From Oleiphilus messinensis (GTDB lineage: Bacteria > Pseudomonadota > Gammaproteobacteria > Pseudomonadales > Oleiphilaceae), in the NCBI RefSeq assembly GCF_002162375.1, contig NZ_CP021425.1, positions 3,356,766 through 3,420,765 on the forward strand: a stretch of DNA of 64,000 nucleotides. The letters run 5' to 3'. Below, piece after piece: positions 19,516 through 28,320 of the stretch. Positions within the stretch are counted from its first letter, which is position 1. Every line of letters begins with the position of its first letter. A model generated the notes under the pieces. That model was not told the origin of the DNA. It did no database searches and saw only the letters and a program-made list of their open reading frames with translations. The position numbers and the translations under genes are program-made.

Positions 19516-19818
19516 ATGTTACTCAAACAGATTTCTACCGGTAGACTGATTGAAGTCGAAACATTGAATGACTTAACCAATCCGCTGCACAGCAAAGTCT
19601 CAGGACAGATGCAATGGGGGGAAGAGCTCCCCGACCCTGAGGTCTACGCAAAACATGATCTTAGTTTCCCCTCCGATGAACCCTTACCCCAATGCTGGAA
19701 AACCACACATTATCGGGATCATGAGTTAGTCAAACAGTCGTCAATACCACACGCTAACCAGCTGCATTTGTTTGAGCATTCACACAAAGATGCCAACACC
19801 ACCTACTATGGTGCTTAG
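19516..19818 (+). CDS. Unknown 100-residue soluble protein
   Basis: The protein begins MLLKQISTGRLIEVETLNDL and has the segment FPSDEPLPQCWKTTHYRDHEL. Similar short proteins occur beside other housekeeping genes in marine gammaproteobacteria, sometimes labelled acetyltransferase, but no GNAT motif is visible and I assign no function. GGAGGT lies 7 nt upstream of the ATG, a strong ribosome binding site. The pattern of conserved Pro, Trp and His residues suggests a folded domain. Confidence 0.8.
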   Translation: MLLKQISTGRLIEVETLNDLTNPLHSKVSGQMQWGEELPDPEVYAKHDLSFPSDEPLPQCWKTTHYRDHELVKQSSIPHANQLHLFEHSHKDANTTYYGA

Positions 19819-19890
19819 GCAGTTATCCGGTGCGATTGCGAGGAAACCAGAGGAATAGCAAATAAAGCTTAGCGAGATCAACTCAACCTT

Positions 19891-20982
19891 TTATTCGTAA
19901 CGCACCGACTCATAAATCGCGAACTTGTTATTTTTCGCGATGGTCTTGCAGTTACCGTAAACCGAGTCCAATAGCGCTGGATAATTAAGAAAGCTGTTCG
20001 CAACCATGACCATTCGACCTCCCCTACGGAGGTTTTTCACTGATTCAGTAATGAACTGCTCGGTAACAGAGTAATCCGTTTTCACACCGGTGTGGAAAGG
20101 TGGATTGGTAATAATTCCGTCTAGCGGTAGCCGCTTGTATCCGGGCTCAGCGGAAAAACCATTAGCTGCAAAAAAATCGCCCTGAAGACCATTATCAGCA
20201 AAGGTTTTACGAGCACAGTGAAGCGCCAACGCGCTGGTATCCACACCCGTGATTTTAAGGTCTGGATTTTTCAGTTGATGCCACGCGCCAATTACTCCGG
20301 CACCACAGGCAAAGTCCAGCCAGTGACCTTTTAAGGGAAATGGATACTCCTTGAGGAGAAAATCAGTGCCCTGGTCCAGTTGATTCATACTGAAAACACC
20401 AGGAAGATTATACACTTTATGCCTATTATCTCCCGATGGAAGCTCATAACTTTGCCAATAGTTATCCAGATCAAACGGCTGGGAACAATGCTTCTGATCC
20501 GGTTGTAACTGCCATAACTGACAATGACGGGCAGTATCAACTTTACAGGCCCTGCCCCATTTTTTCAGCTCTGTGGAACCGCCAGCAATACCTTCTTTTT
20601 TATGTCCCAACAGGAAGATAAAGCCATTGGGGTCAACAACACTACAAGCTTGCGCTAGCCTGAAGCGCAGCTCTTCTTTTGCTTTCGGCATAAACAAAAG
20701 AACGCCCTGAAATTGTTGATTACGCGGAAGTTCCACGCCGAAATGAACGTTCGATCGCTTACTGGAAATACGCTGATAAGTAGCAAAGTCTGAGGTTGAA
20801 GCCTGAACCGTTTCGCCAAGCTGTTGCATTAATTCATCAGCTGGGGGATTAATAAGTAGAAGCCCATTCAGAGCGGAAAGTTGATCAATGTTCCGTAACA
20901 CCACTTCGGAGCTGTTTGCTAACATACGGGGGAATTTCCAGTTTAATTCTTCGAAGGGCGGCATATTATCAGTTGTCGTCAC
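19891..20982 (-). CDS. rsmC: 16S rRNA (guanine-N2) methyltransferase RsmC
   Basis: RsmC makes m2G1207 in 16S rRNA. The 363-residue protein has the two-domain layout: a degenerate N-terminal methyltransferase-like domain and an active C-terminal one with FACGAGVIGAW, the motif NPPFHTGVKTDYS and ANSFLNYPALLDSV. The linker NLPGVFSMNQLDQGTDFLL is a family signature. The start is uncertain: GTG 20982 or ATG 20964, neither with a clear ribosome binding site. The 197-bp palindromic element begins only 8 bp upstream of the GTG and may have displaced the original leader. Confidence 0.9.
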   Translation of the reverse strand: MTTTDNMPPFEELNWKFPRMLANSSEVVLRNIDQLSALNGLLLINPPADELMQQLGETVQASTSDFATYQRISSKRSNVHFGVELPRNQQFQGVLLFMPKAKEELRFRLAQACSVVDPNGFIFLLGHKKEGIAGGSTELKKWGRACKVDTARHCQLWQLQPDQKHCSQPFDLDNYWQSYELPSGDNRHKVYNLPGVFSMNQLDQGTDFLLKEYPFPLKGHWLDFACGAGVIGAWHQLKNPDLKITGVDTSALALHCARKTFADNGLQGDFFAANGFSAEPGYKRLPLDGIITNPPFHTGVKTDYSVTEQFITESVKNLRRGGRMVMVANSFLNYPALLDSVYGNCKTIAKNNKFAIYESVRYE

Positions 20983-20990
20983 AAAATTGT

Positions 20991-21187
20991 ATTAGGGTCT
21001 GCTGACGTTTCATATTTAACCTCTGCCAGCGCTATTTTTTTGTCCAGTCAGGCGCTGCGAGTGTCGTGTAGTTATTCTACATCAGCGAGCAGCAACGCAT
21101 CGGGGCGAAAAAATAGCGTTGGCCCGAAGGGTTGAGCGATTTTCAGGCTCAACAGAGGTTAAATATGAAGCGTCAACAGACCCTAAT
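20991..21187. mobile_element. MITE-like palindromic element, 197 bp
   Basis: The ends form a 35-bp inverted repeat (20991-21025 and 21153-21187) with two mismatches, starting ATTAGGGTCTG and ending CAGACCCTAAT. Further in, CCAGCGCTATTTTTT pairs with AAAAAATAGCGTTGG, and the centre has two more hairpins: GCTGCGAG... around 21053-21095 and GTTGAGC/GCTCAAC at 21131-21153. No coding capacity is visible. The TA dinucleotides next to GGGTCTG/CAGACCC fit a TA target duplication. The right end supplies the TAG stop codon of the TonB-like gene. Confidence 0.8.
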
Positions 21188-22529
21188 GCTCTATTTCTTC
21201 TACAAAAACCATTTCCTCGATTTCCCTTTCATGGGAACTGAAGTACCACTTCAAACTTCGGTAATAACGATTCACAATTGATTGATTTTCCGGTACTGCA
21301 TAACGGATGACACTTCGCACAGCGTCCAGAGCCGAAACATCTAACTCGACATCACCGCTGCCGACAAAGATATCGGCGTCCTCAAGATAACCATTTTTAT
21401 CCAATTGAAATTTGATAATGCCCCTCAATTTCGGAAATTCCTTATTGGGTTTCTTCCACCGCGCAACGATTTGCTTTTGCATTTTCTCCAGATACCGGTT
21501 CACCATTTGCAACTTTTTAGCTTCCAGTTGACTATAAGGCTCCATTACCGTTGTTTCTTTGAGACTAACATCATCCAACAGCTCCATGTTGCCCATTTTT
21601 TCTCGAAACTCATCAGGAATCTTTAGTTTTGATTCTGGTTTTTTCGCAGTCTCGGCAAATTCTTGGGGTGTGGAATCCATCCTCTCACGGCCGGAACGAA
21701 TTAATGCCTCAATTTCAGAGCCTGGATTGGATTTACGCCCAGATGCGCTGACTTGTTTTTGCTGTGAAGCAGCGGGTATTTTTTCTTCGTTTACGTTTTT
21801 ATCAATACGCCAACTTGCCTGATTGGTAGTGGTTAGGACCTCGGCGCTATTTGCATCTGTTGGATTAACATCAATCTCTGTCGAATCAATCGTACCATTT
21901 GCGACATCTTCATCCACGAAACTGTCAGACCTGCTAACTTTAGTTTCGGTTTCCGAAACGGACTTCGCCCCATCATTTCCAGCATGCTTTAAAGGGCTAT
22001 GCACTTCTTCAACCTTGGAGACCTCATTAGCTGGGGAGGCCTCACTAGCTTGGTAGTCTTCAGTAGCAAAAGGTTTACCGGAGACAAGATTTGACTGCTC
22101 TTTAACTGTCGTATTCGTTGAAGCATTTTGGTTAGCGTTATGGAATGGATTATGCTGCTCCTCGACAAGCTGCTCTTGCTGTAATGGCTCAAGCTCACTT
22201 GGTGGCTCAGGAATCGGCTCTGGAACTGGCTCAGCCTGATGTTCCACCGCCGGTTTTGATTCAGGTTCAGAAATTGTATCAACGGCCTCTTTCTGCGGTT
22301 TTTTTACGCGCTGAGGATTCAAGGTGACTTGATAAGTGTGTTCTTGATTGCTGGTCGCGTTGTTTTTATAGGCTTGATACTGCTTTGTAAGCCATAATGA
22401 TACCAAGAGATTGACAAGCACGCTCACGACGATGAAGACCTGAAGCGGTCTAAGACTGTTTACTCGACGCTCACGACTGAATCCGTGCTTTCTATTCTTG
22501 GTCGACACGAGGGACTTAATTGCCAGCAA
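21183..22529 (-). CDS. TonB/TolA-like envelope energy transducer
   Basis: The 448-residue protein has one N-terminal membrane helix (about residues 29-48, VFIVVSVLVNLLVSLWL), a Pro/Glu-rich periplasmic spacer (EPVPEPIPEPPSELEP) and a TonB-type C-terminal domain (IVARWKKPNKEFPKLRGIIKF, then LEDADIFVGSGDVELDVSAL). TonB proteins couple the proton-motive force to outer-membrane receptors through ExbBD. An unusual acidic tail (HEREIEEMVFVEEIEH) follows the domain. No exbB/exbD or receptor gene is adjacent. The stop codon lies in the right arm of the palindromic element, so its last residues may have been changed by insertion. Confidence 0.85.
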   Translation of the reverse strand: MLAIKSLVSTKNRKHGFSRERRVNSLRPLQVFIVVSVLVNLLVSLWLTKQYQAYKNNATSNQEHTYQVTLNPQRVKKPQKEAVDTISEPESKPAVEHQAEPVPEPIPEPPSELEPLQQEQLVEEQHNPFHNANQNASTNTTVKEQSNLVSGKPFATEDYQASEASPANEVSKVEEVHSPLKHAGNDGAKSVSETETKVSRSDSFVDEDVANGTIDSTEIDVNPTDANSAEVLTTTNQASWRIDKNVNEEKIPAASQQKQVSASGRKSNPGSEIEALIRSGRERMDSTPQEFAETAKKPESKLKIPDEFREKMGNMELLDDVSLKETTVMEPYSQLEAKKLQMVNRYLEKMQKQIVARWKKPNKEFPKLRGIIKFQLDKNGYLEDADIFVGSGDVELDVSALDAVRSVIRYAVPENQSIVNRYYRSLKWYFSSHEREIEEMVFVEEIEH

Positions 22530-22690
22530 TGGGTTACCAATTAATTATTGTTGTTTTAAAATTCAGTTGATCAATAAACCGCAGAGCACATGATGGCGCT
22601 CTATGTGTTAATGTATTCTAATTACGACCGTTGAAAAAGCATTTCTTTGTTAATTTCAGCACAGCCGTACCAACATAGGTTCTAAGCGTC

Positions 22691-22876
22691 ATGGGTGAAG
22701 TCCTTCAATTCAAAGCAAAATCCGCAAAAGAAAAACATAAAGGCAAAACGCTTTGTAAGAGCGGCTTTCACAAATGGGAAATCGTTCAAGATAAACAGTT
22801 TGACGTCAAACAGGGCAAATTAGTTTCAATCTGGCAGTGCAATAGGTGCGGCGAGCGCAAAGTCGAGCGAACATAA
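22691..22876 (+). CDS. Small Cys-containing (possible zinc-ribbon) protein
   Basis: The 61-residue protein has a Cys at residue 22 (KTLCKSGFHKW) and a CNRCGERK motif near the end, giving three Cys and a His that could bind zinc. The basic composition and Trp-rich middle suggest a nucleic-acid or protein-binding fold. It stands between the TonB-like gene and the pseudouridine synthase gene. I do not recognise a named family. Confidence 0.75.
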   Translation: MGEVLQFKAKSAKEKHKGKTLCKSGFHKWEIVQDKQFDVKQGKLVSIWQCNRCGERKVERT

Positions 22877-22922
22877 CATCAGCGTGACCAGCCGGATTGT
22901 TCAACAACCCGGAAAATTAACT

Positions 22923-23648
22923 CTAATCGCCGCTCCATAATGATGCCAGCCGGAGGACTTCATCACTTGCAAATAACTGACCTTCCCGAGGTAAGCAAAT
23001 AAAATTAAACGGGCTTCCATCGTAGGTAAATTTCAATCGACAGGCGTGCAGATACAAACGATCCGCTTCCGTCATGCCAAAATGGCTATGGGACAATCCC
23101 TCGCTTCCAGGGTAATAAAGCGTATCGCCTATGATTGGCGATCCAATGCTTTTCAATGCAACTCGAATCTGATGTGTTTTTCCCGTCTGGGGCCGAACCC
23201 AGAACAATCGCAGATTGGTGCCTGCAGAGGCACTCTCGAACCGGGTAATTGCCGGTGACTCATTATTATCGACAGCGTCACGCACCAGTTTCCAGGCAGA
23301 CCGACGGGAACGCTGCATAAACCCTTTAATGGTGCCCTGCTTTTTCTTCGGTTTACGATCGGACAACGCCAGGTAGTATTTTTCAACAGATCGAGCCTGA
23401 AAAAGCTGGGATAGCACGCTGTTCGCTTCGGGCGACCGAGCAATTATCATGATTCCGGAGGTCGGCTTATCCAGCCTGTGCACTAAAAACAACTTGTCGT
23501 CTTTTAGTTCCCCGCGCATTTGCTGCAGGAATCCCGCTTGTTCAGCATCACTGTGAACGTCAATTCCGGGCTTTTTGTAGACGATATAGAAATCAGAGTG
23601 ATCATAAAGAATATCACTCTGTTCAAAATAGGGAGAATCAGGGCTCAC
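22923..23648 (-). CDS. RluA-family pseudouridine synthase
   Basis: The 241-residue protein has the catalytic motif HRLDKPTSG with Asp60 as the nucleophilic residue, then RSVEKYYLAL and TGKTHQIRVALKS, all hallmarks of the RluA family. It lacks an S4 domain and is short, similar to a group of single-domain synthases whose RNA target is unassigned. A TruC-like target (tRNA U65) is possible. It is 40 bp downstream of the UbiB-like gene on the same strand. Confidence 0.93.
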   Translation of the reverse strand: MSPDSPYFEQSDILYDHSDFYIVYKKPGIDVHSDAEQAGFLQQMRGELKDDKLFLVHRLDKPTSGIMIIARSPEANSVLSQLFQARSVEKYYLALSDRKPKKKQGTIKGFMQRSRRSAWKLVRDAVDNNESPAITRFESASAGTNLRLFWVRPQTGKTHQIRVALKSIGSPIIGDTLYYPGSEGLSHSHFGMTEADRLYLHACRLKFTYDGSPFNFICLPREGQLFASDEVLRLASLWSGD

Positions 23649-23688
23649 ACTTACCTACGATTTTTGCCAGCTCGGTTAGTCAGCTCAG

Positions 23689-25719
23689 TCAGTCACCAAC
23701 GGTAAGATACTTTTGCAACTCGACTTTTTTGTTTCTCAAGCGATCCACCGCCAGATTTACGGGGAACAATGTCATTTGAGTGAACAAATCACGAGCCAGA
23801 GTGATCTTTGACATGCCTTTATAAAGATTACCGTAAGTACCCGCCATTGCAACGATCGAACGGGACAAATGGAGATAATCACTTTGAATCACAATGCCTA
23901 ATTGGTAGGTGTTGGACATAAGCTGCATCACACACTGCAAGCGCCGGTGAACCCCTTCCATGCGCTCTTCCCGCAAGGCCCGAATCACCTTGCCTCGAAT
24001 GGGTGTTATTTGTTTTTTAACCAGGGTTTCATCCAGAGCGTCAACAATATCCTGCTTTCGCGTCAGATTTTCTTCCGGGTGCGTACTCATTTTAATCAAC
24101 ACATCCGCAAGTTGATCTGTATCCGCTACAAGTACCGCTACGATATAGTTCCACACCAGTGCCCATTTTCCTCGCATATCTACAGCGTTACCCCAGTCGA
24201 TCAGGTATAGCTGGGCTTCATGCCCTACCATAATGTTGCCTGGGTGCAAGTCACCATGGAATTCCTGGTAGATAACAAGTTGCTCCATAACCGAGAACAG
24301 GAAGTTTTCGGCAACCTTACGCTGGAAGCGAAAACGATCACGCCCCACCAACTTCTCAATGGCGTAGTTTACGGCCATTGCATCTTCCAGGAATTCCATT
24401 TCGAGAATACGACCGGAACTGGAATAGATATCGGGCACGTGCCAAACATTCGATTGCTTGCTACGGGCCGCGAATCGGGTTTGAATCGCCGCCTCATCTT
24501 CGAAGTTTAATTCCTGTTCAAAACCCTTGGTAAACTCTTTTATCTGCTTGGCCATAGACTCAAGAAACGGCAGGATTTTGGAGTGAGGCGCCCAATACTG
24601 GCTGCTGATAAGCATCAATTCGATTGCCAGTGCCCCCATCTGAAACTCACGTTCGAGGTTATGCCGAGCAACCTTGACGACAACCGGGATGAGAATTTCG
24701 ACACCGTTTTGTACAACGGGCTTCTTGGCGAGATAAACACTGCCAATTGAACCGGACTTGAGCGGCTTTTCAACATCAAAATTGAAATAAATTTCGGTCG
24801 GAGATTTGCCATAGACTTCCATAAAGGCTTCTTTGACTTCTTCTCCGGTCATCGGTTCGACATCTTCCTGGAAAACCTTCAGCTCCGAAGCGATTTCTTC
24901 TGGTAAAAATTCCGAGTTGGCTGCTGCAACCTGGGCCATTTTTATAAACAGCGGGCCGAATTCCCGAACCATCTGTGCAACAATTTGCGCCTGGGCCGCG
25001 AAGTCTTTTGGATCTGTTTTGAAAAACGGTTTTATATATCGAATTGCCCGAATCTGGCGGCGCAAGATCCGGAGATCCCCCCGCAAGACGAGGACTTTTG
25101 AGAGCATATCCGAAATCGCATGTTGATTTACCCTGCGCAAATTCTTCACACGGTTGATCAATTCAACGATCAATGGCTCATAGGTTCGCAGAACGAGGCG
25201 GACAATATCCAGATTGGTTTCAACCAAACCTCGTAGTTCGGGTGCACTGATCAATTCATGAAAGAAGCTCCAGAACTCATCAACAATGACATCTGGAATT
25301 TCAACAGGACTGCGGAGCACCACCTGTTTGACCATAAACCTGATCAGATTCTCGGTCGATTCTTCATTCGGTATCAATTTGTACTTGCGCAAGTACAGTG
25401 TCAGGGTGCGCGAATGCTCGGATAGAGGATGATCGTACAACGTGCTAAATAACTCATCCAGCTCAAAAGCAAGCTGCTCCCGAGAGATATCTGAGTCACT
25501 GACCAGCAGTTGTACGAGCGGCAGAAAGGCTTTTGGCAGACGAACGGTGCTCACTGCGAACTGGCCGGCGGTTTTAAGCACCGTGTCCGTTCGCTTGCGC
25601 AGCACAGGCAAGTTTATCTCGATAACCTTCTTAGCTTCTTTGGCAGGCTTGTCTGAAATATCAACCACCCTCTCTTCGTACGAAATTCTTTTCACCAAGT
25701 CTTTTCTAACGTCCATCAT
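23689..25719 (-). CDS. ABC1/UbiB-family atypical kinase
   Basis: The 676-residue protein has the ABC1 kinase-like domain at about residues 265-560: KMAQVAAANSEFLPEEIASEL (KxGQ-like signature with Met for Gly), the Ala-rich loop SGSIGSVYLA, VVVKVARHNLE with the conserved Lys, and EFHGDLHPGNIMV and LIDWGNAVD at the active site. UbiB proteins are ATPases acting in ubiquinone synthesis or lipid transport. An N-terminal region of about 260 residues is extra. I chose ATG 25719 (AGGA 6 nt upstream) over the far ATG 25752. It is not next to ubiE or ubiJ, so it may be a second paralogue. Confidence 0.9.
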   Translation of the reverse strand: MMDVRKDLVKRISYEERVVDISDKPAKEAKKVIEINLPVLRKRTDTVLKTAGQFAVSTVRLPKAFLPLVQLLVSDSDISREQLAFELDELFSTLYDHPLSEHSRTLTLYLRKYKLIPNEESTENLIRFMVKQVVLRSPVEIPDVIVDEFWSFFHELISAPELRGLVETNLDIVRLVLRTYEPLIVELINRVKNLRRVNQHAISDMLSKVLVLRGDLRILRRQIRAIRYIKPFFKTDPKDFAAQAQIVAQMVREFGPLFIKMAQVAAANSEFLPEEIASELKVFQEDVEPMTGEEVKEAFMEVYGKSPTEIYFNFDVEKPLKSGSIGSVYLAKKPVVQNGVEILIPVVVKVARHNLEREFQMGALAIELMLISSQYWAPHSKILPFLESMAKQIKEFTKGFEQELNFEDEAAIQTRFAARSKQSNVWHVPDIYSSSGRILEMEFLEDAMAVNYAIEKLVGRDRFRFQRKVAENFLFSVMEQLVIYQEFHGDLHPGNIMVGHEAQLYLIDWGNAVDMRGKWALVWNYIVAVLVADTDQLADVLIKMSTHPEENLTRKQDIVDALDETLVKKQITPIRGKVIRALREERMEGVHRRLQCVMQLMSNTYQLGIVIQSDYLHLSRSIVAMAGTYGNLYKGMSKITLARDLFTQMTLFPVNLAVDRLRNKKVELQKYLTVGD

Positions 25720-26003
25720 ACCATTCCTAACGTTCGGCGGAACGACAAGCAACGGAACCAGTCGCTATTGTCGAATTTATTATTGCTGTTGAGTTGCGTC
25801 CGCTCCAGTTAGTCTGCCCGATCTTCGCGTGTGCCTGAACACTCCCCTACACAAAGATCAGTATTACTAAACTATTTCTGAACTACACAGGTTCTTTCCC
25901 GCCCCGCGTATTTGTGCACCCTGAACACGGATTATCCTACCCCATTTCAGACAATGGTGCAGTTATTATTATATTTTTAGTCCATTTTAGTATAGCTGTG
26001 TTT

Positions 26004-26900
26004 CTAATTCGGCGTGGAGCGAATCAGATCAATTGCCGCATTGGCAAATTCCACAGGTGAATCCTCTTGCAAAAAGTGGCCGCCACGTACCGTGCGATGA
26101 GACAACCCTTTAGCACCAGGAACACGGCTTTGGAAGTAGCGGTCTCCCCCCCTCATGATGGGGTCACCATCGCTAAAAGAGGTCAGAAAGGGTTTGTTCC
26201 ACGCCCCCAATTTGACCCAGGCTTCTCGATTCTCGACCGCCCCCTCGTGGTCCGGACTGACGGGAACCAGTTTAGGAAAAGCCCGCGCTCCCGCTTTGTA
26301 GGCTTTACTGGGAAAGGGCGCATCATACGCGGCCATTTCACGCCGACTTAACCATCGCGCAGTCCCTGCGTTCAATATCATACCGACTGGAAATACAGGG
26401 CTATATACCGCGAAAGATTTCCAGGCCTGAAATGCCAGGGGCACTTTCTGTTCACCCGTTGGCAGGAAACCATTTCCGACCACGATTCTGGAAAATCGTG
26501 ATTCCATTTCCGTAGCGATTCTCAACCCCAACAATGCCCCCCAATCCTGGCAGATCAGCGTGATATCATTCAGATCCAGAGTTTCGATGAACGTTTTGAG
26601 CCAGTTTACATGCCGGCTATATGTATAATCTTCAATTTTTACGGGCTTGTCAGACTTACCAAAGCCAATCAGATCCGGTGCAACCGCCCGGAAACCGGCA
26701 TCAGTAAACAACGGTATCATATGACGGTACAAATAAGACCAGGACGGCTCACCATGTAACATCAATACCGGCGGTGCGGATTTATCCCCTTCATCGACGT
26801 AGTGCATCCGGAGACCATCTACATCAATGTAATTCGGAATAAAGGGATAATCAGGTAGATTCTTGAAACGGGATTCAGGTGTTCTTAAACTTTCATACAT
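26004..26900 (-). CDS. Haloalkane dehalogenase (alpha/beta hydrolase)
   Basis: The 298-residue protein has the haloalkane dehalogenase arrangement: HGEPSW (49-54), nucleophile Asp119 followed by Trp120 in ICQDWGALLGL, Asp246 in SDGDP, and His275 in GGHFLQED. Trp120 would help bind halide. The GEPSWSYLYRHM and acid-position pattern fit subfamily I (DhlA-like). The enzyme hydrolyses carbon-halogen bonds to alcohols. It is the second gene of an apparent operon after an MFS transporter (29 bp apart). A related epoxide hydrolase cannot be excluded, but Asp-Trp after the nucleophile argues against it. Confidence 0.85.
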   Translation of the reverse strand: MYESLRTPESRFKNLPDYPFIPNYIDVDGLRMHYVDEGDKSAPPVLMLHGEPSWSYLYRHMIPLFTDAGFRAVAPDLIGFGKSDKPVKIEDYTYSRHVNWLKTFIETLDLNDITLICQDWGALLGLRIATEMESRFSRIVVGNGFLPTGEQKVPLAFQAWKSFAVYSPVFPVGMILNAGTARWLSRREMAAYDAPFPSKAYKAGARAFPKLVPVSPDHEGAVENREAWVKLGAWNKPFLTSFSDGDPIMRGGDRYFQSRVPGAKGLSHRTVRGGHFLQEDSPVEFANAAIDLIRSTPN

Positions 26901-26929
26901 ATCGATTAGTCCTTATCTTTATTTTATTT

Positions 26930-28216
26930 TTAACGTATCAACGCAGAACCTTTTGGATACCGTCGAAACAATAACCAAACAGGAATCAACGCAATAAGCC
27001 CGAGCGCAGCTGCGCTGTAAAACACAGGCGCATATCCCAGAAATTTAACGCCAATCCCTGCGGAAACCGCGCCCACCCCGGCAATAACGATTTGCAAGCA
27101 TGCCTGAACAGTATAATCAGTGGACTCTGACCCCTTGCGACAGTGATCCATCATTAAGGCAAACAACGCCACGGTGGTCATTCCATCCAGCATTTGTTCT
27201 GTACAGGCAACAATATAAACCACAATATGGTTCAAATTTTGGGTTTCAACAAGACCATAGGCGCCCAGAGAGAGGGCCTGGAGCGCACCCAAGCCGATCA
27301 GACAGCGCTTGGCCCCTGCTATCACATAAATGTAACCACCGGCTATCGCTCCTAGTAACCCTGTAACACTTGAAATAAGTGTAATCTGGCCAACTTCTGT
27401 GAGCGAATAGTTGAGATCGATCAGCAACGGCTTGATCATCGCTGAAGCCAGAGAATCCGCCACTTTATAAGTAAGCAAAACAACCAGCCAAAGCAATATT
27501 CCCGGCTGACTGACAAAGCCTTTGTATGCACCAACAAACAGCCCTAAGAAGCTATTAGTCTGCGTACTTGATGCGAGAGATACGTTCGAAGGAGCCCCAT
27601 ATTGAGGGGCTTCGCGAAATAGGTATACCGATACGGTGAGCAGCACCATGGTTCCTGCCATCGCCAGGAAAGTCCACTGCCAACCCACTACATCCATACC
27701 AAACAGAATGGCTGCTCCCCCTAACATCATACCCAGTTTGTAACCGCTGACCTGGATACTATTACCGATGCCTCTTTGTTCCGGCACCAATAATTTGACG
27801 GCCAGACCATCGGTGGCAATATCCTGAGTCGCACATCCGGTATTCATTACAAATAACAGCAACAGAAAAACCACAATGAGAGCTGTCGACATTTCGTAAG
27901 GCGAGAAAAAGGACAACAATACCAATATCGCCACTAACCCGAACTGCATAATGAGAATCCATCCCCGATGCGCTCCCAACCGATCACTGTAAAACCGATC
28001 CATGAATGGTGCCCACAAAAACTTCAAAACCCAAGGCACAGCCAGTAGTTTAAGCAAACCAATGTACTCTACAGGTACTCCGGCATCACGCAGAATCGGT
28101 GGCAAGGCTTGTACCAACAGACCCGCAGGAAAGCCTTGAGCAAAATACAAAGAGGTGAGTAAAACAATTACGCTGGCTGGTACGGTTTTGCGTGCTATGA
28201 ACTTATGATTTTTCAC
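26930..28216 (-). CDS. MFS transporter of the AmpG/RhtX-FptX type
   Basis: The 428-residue protein has about twelve hydrophobic segments and the start FAQGFPAGLLVQALPPILRD followed by LKFLWAPFMDRF, the signature of AmpG- and FptX/RhtX-type permeases (muropeptide or siderophore import). CATQDIATDGLAV and SIQVSGYKLGMMLGG are also family features. It lies 29 bp upstream of the dehalogenase gene on the same strand. The cargo is unknown; siderophore, acetyl-CoA-linked or peptidoglycan fragments occur in this family. Confidence 0.85.
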   Translation of the reverse strand: MKNHKFIARKTVPASVIVLLTSLYFAQGFPAGLLVQALPPILRDAGVPVEYIGLLKLLAVPWVLKFLWAPFMDRFYSDRLGAHRGWILIMQFGLVAILVLLSFFSPYEMSTALIVVFLLLLFVMNTGCATQDIATDGLAVKLLVPEQRGIGNSIQVSGYKLGMMLGGAAILFGMDVVGWQWTFLAMAGTMVLLTVSVYLFREAPQYGAPSNVSLASSTQTNSFLGLFVGAYKGFVSQPGILLWLVVLLTYKVADSLASAMIKPLLIDLNYSLTEVGQITLISSVTGLLGAIAGGYIYVIAGAKRCLIGLGALQALSLGAYGLVETQNLNHIVVYIVACTEQMLDGMTTVALFALMMDHCRKGSESTDYTVQACLQIVIAGVGAVSAGIGVKFLGYAPVFYSAAALGLIALIPVWLLFRRYPKGSALIR

Positions 28217-28320
28217 GTGTTAATTGAGTATTCATTAGGGTTTATTAATATCAACCGGGCGCTGCAAAGCAGCCTGAGACGCTATTATCGCCGGGTAAGT
28301 TACGATCAATACATACGGGC

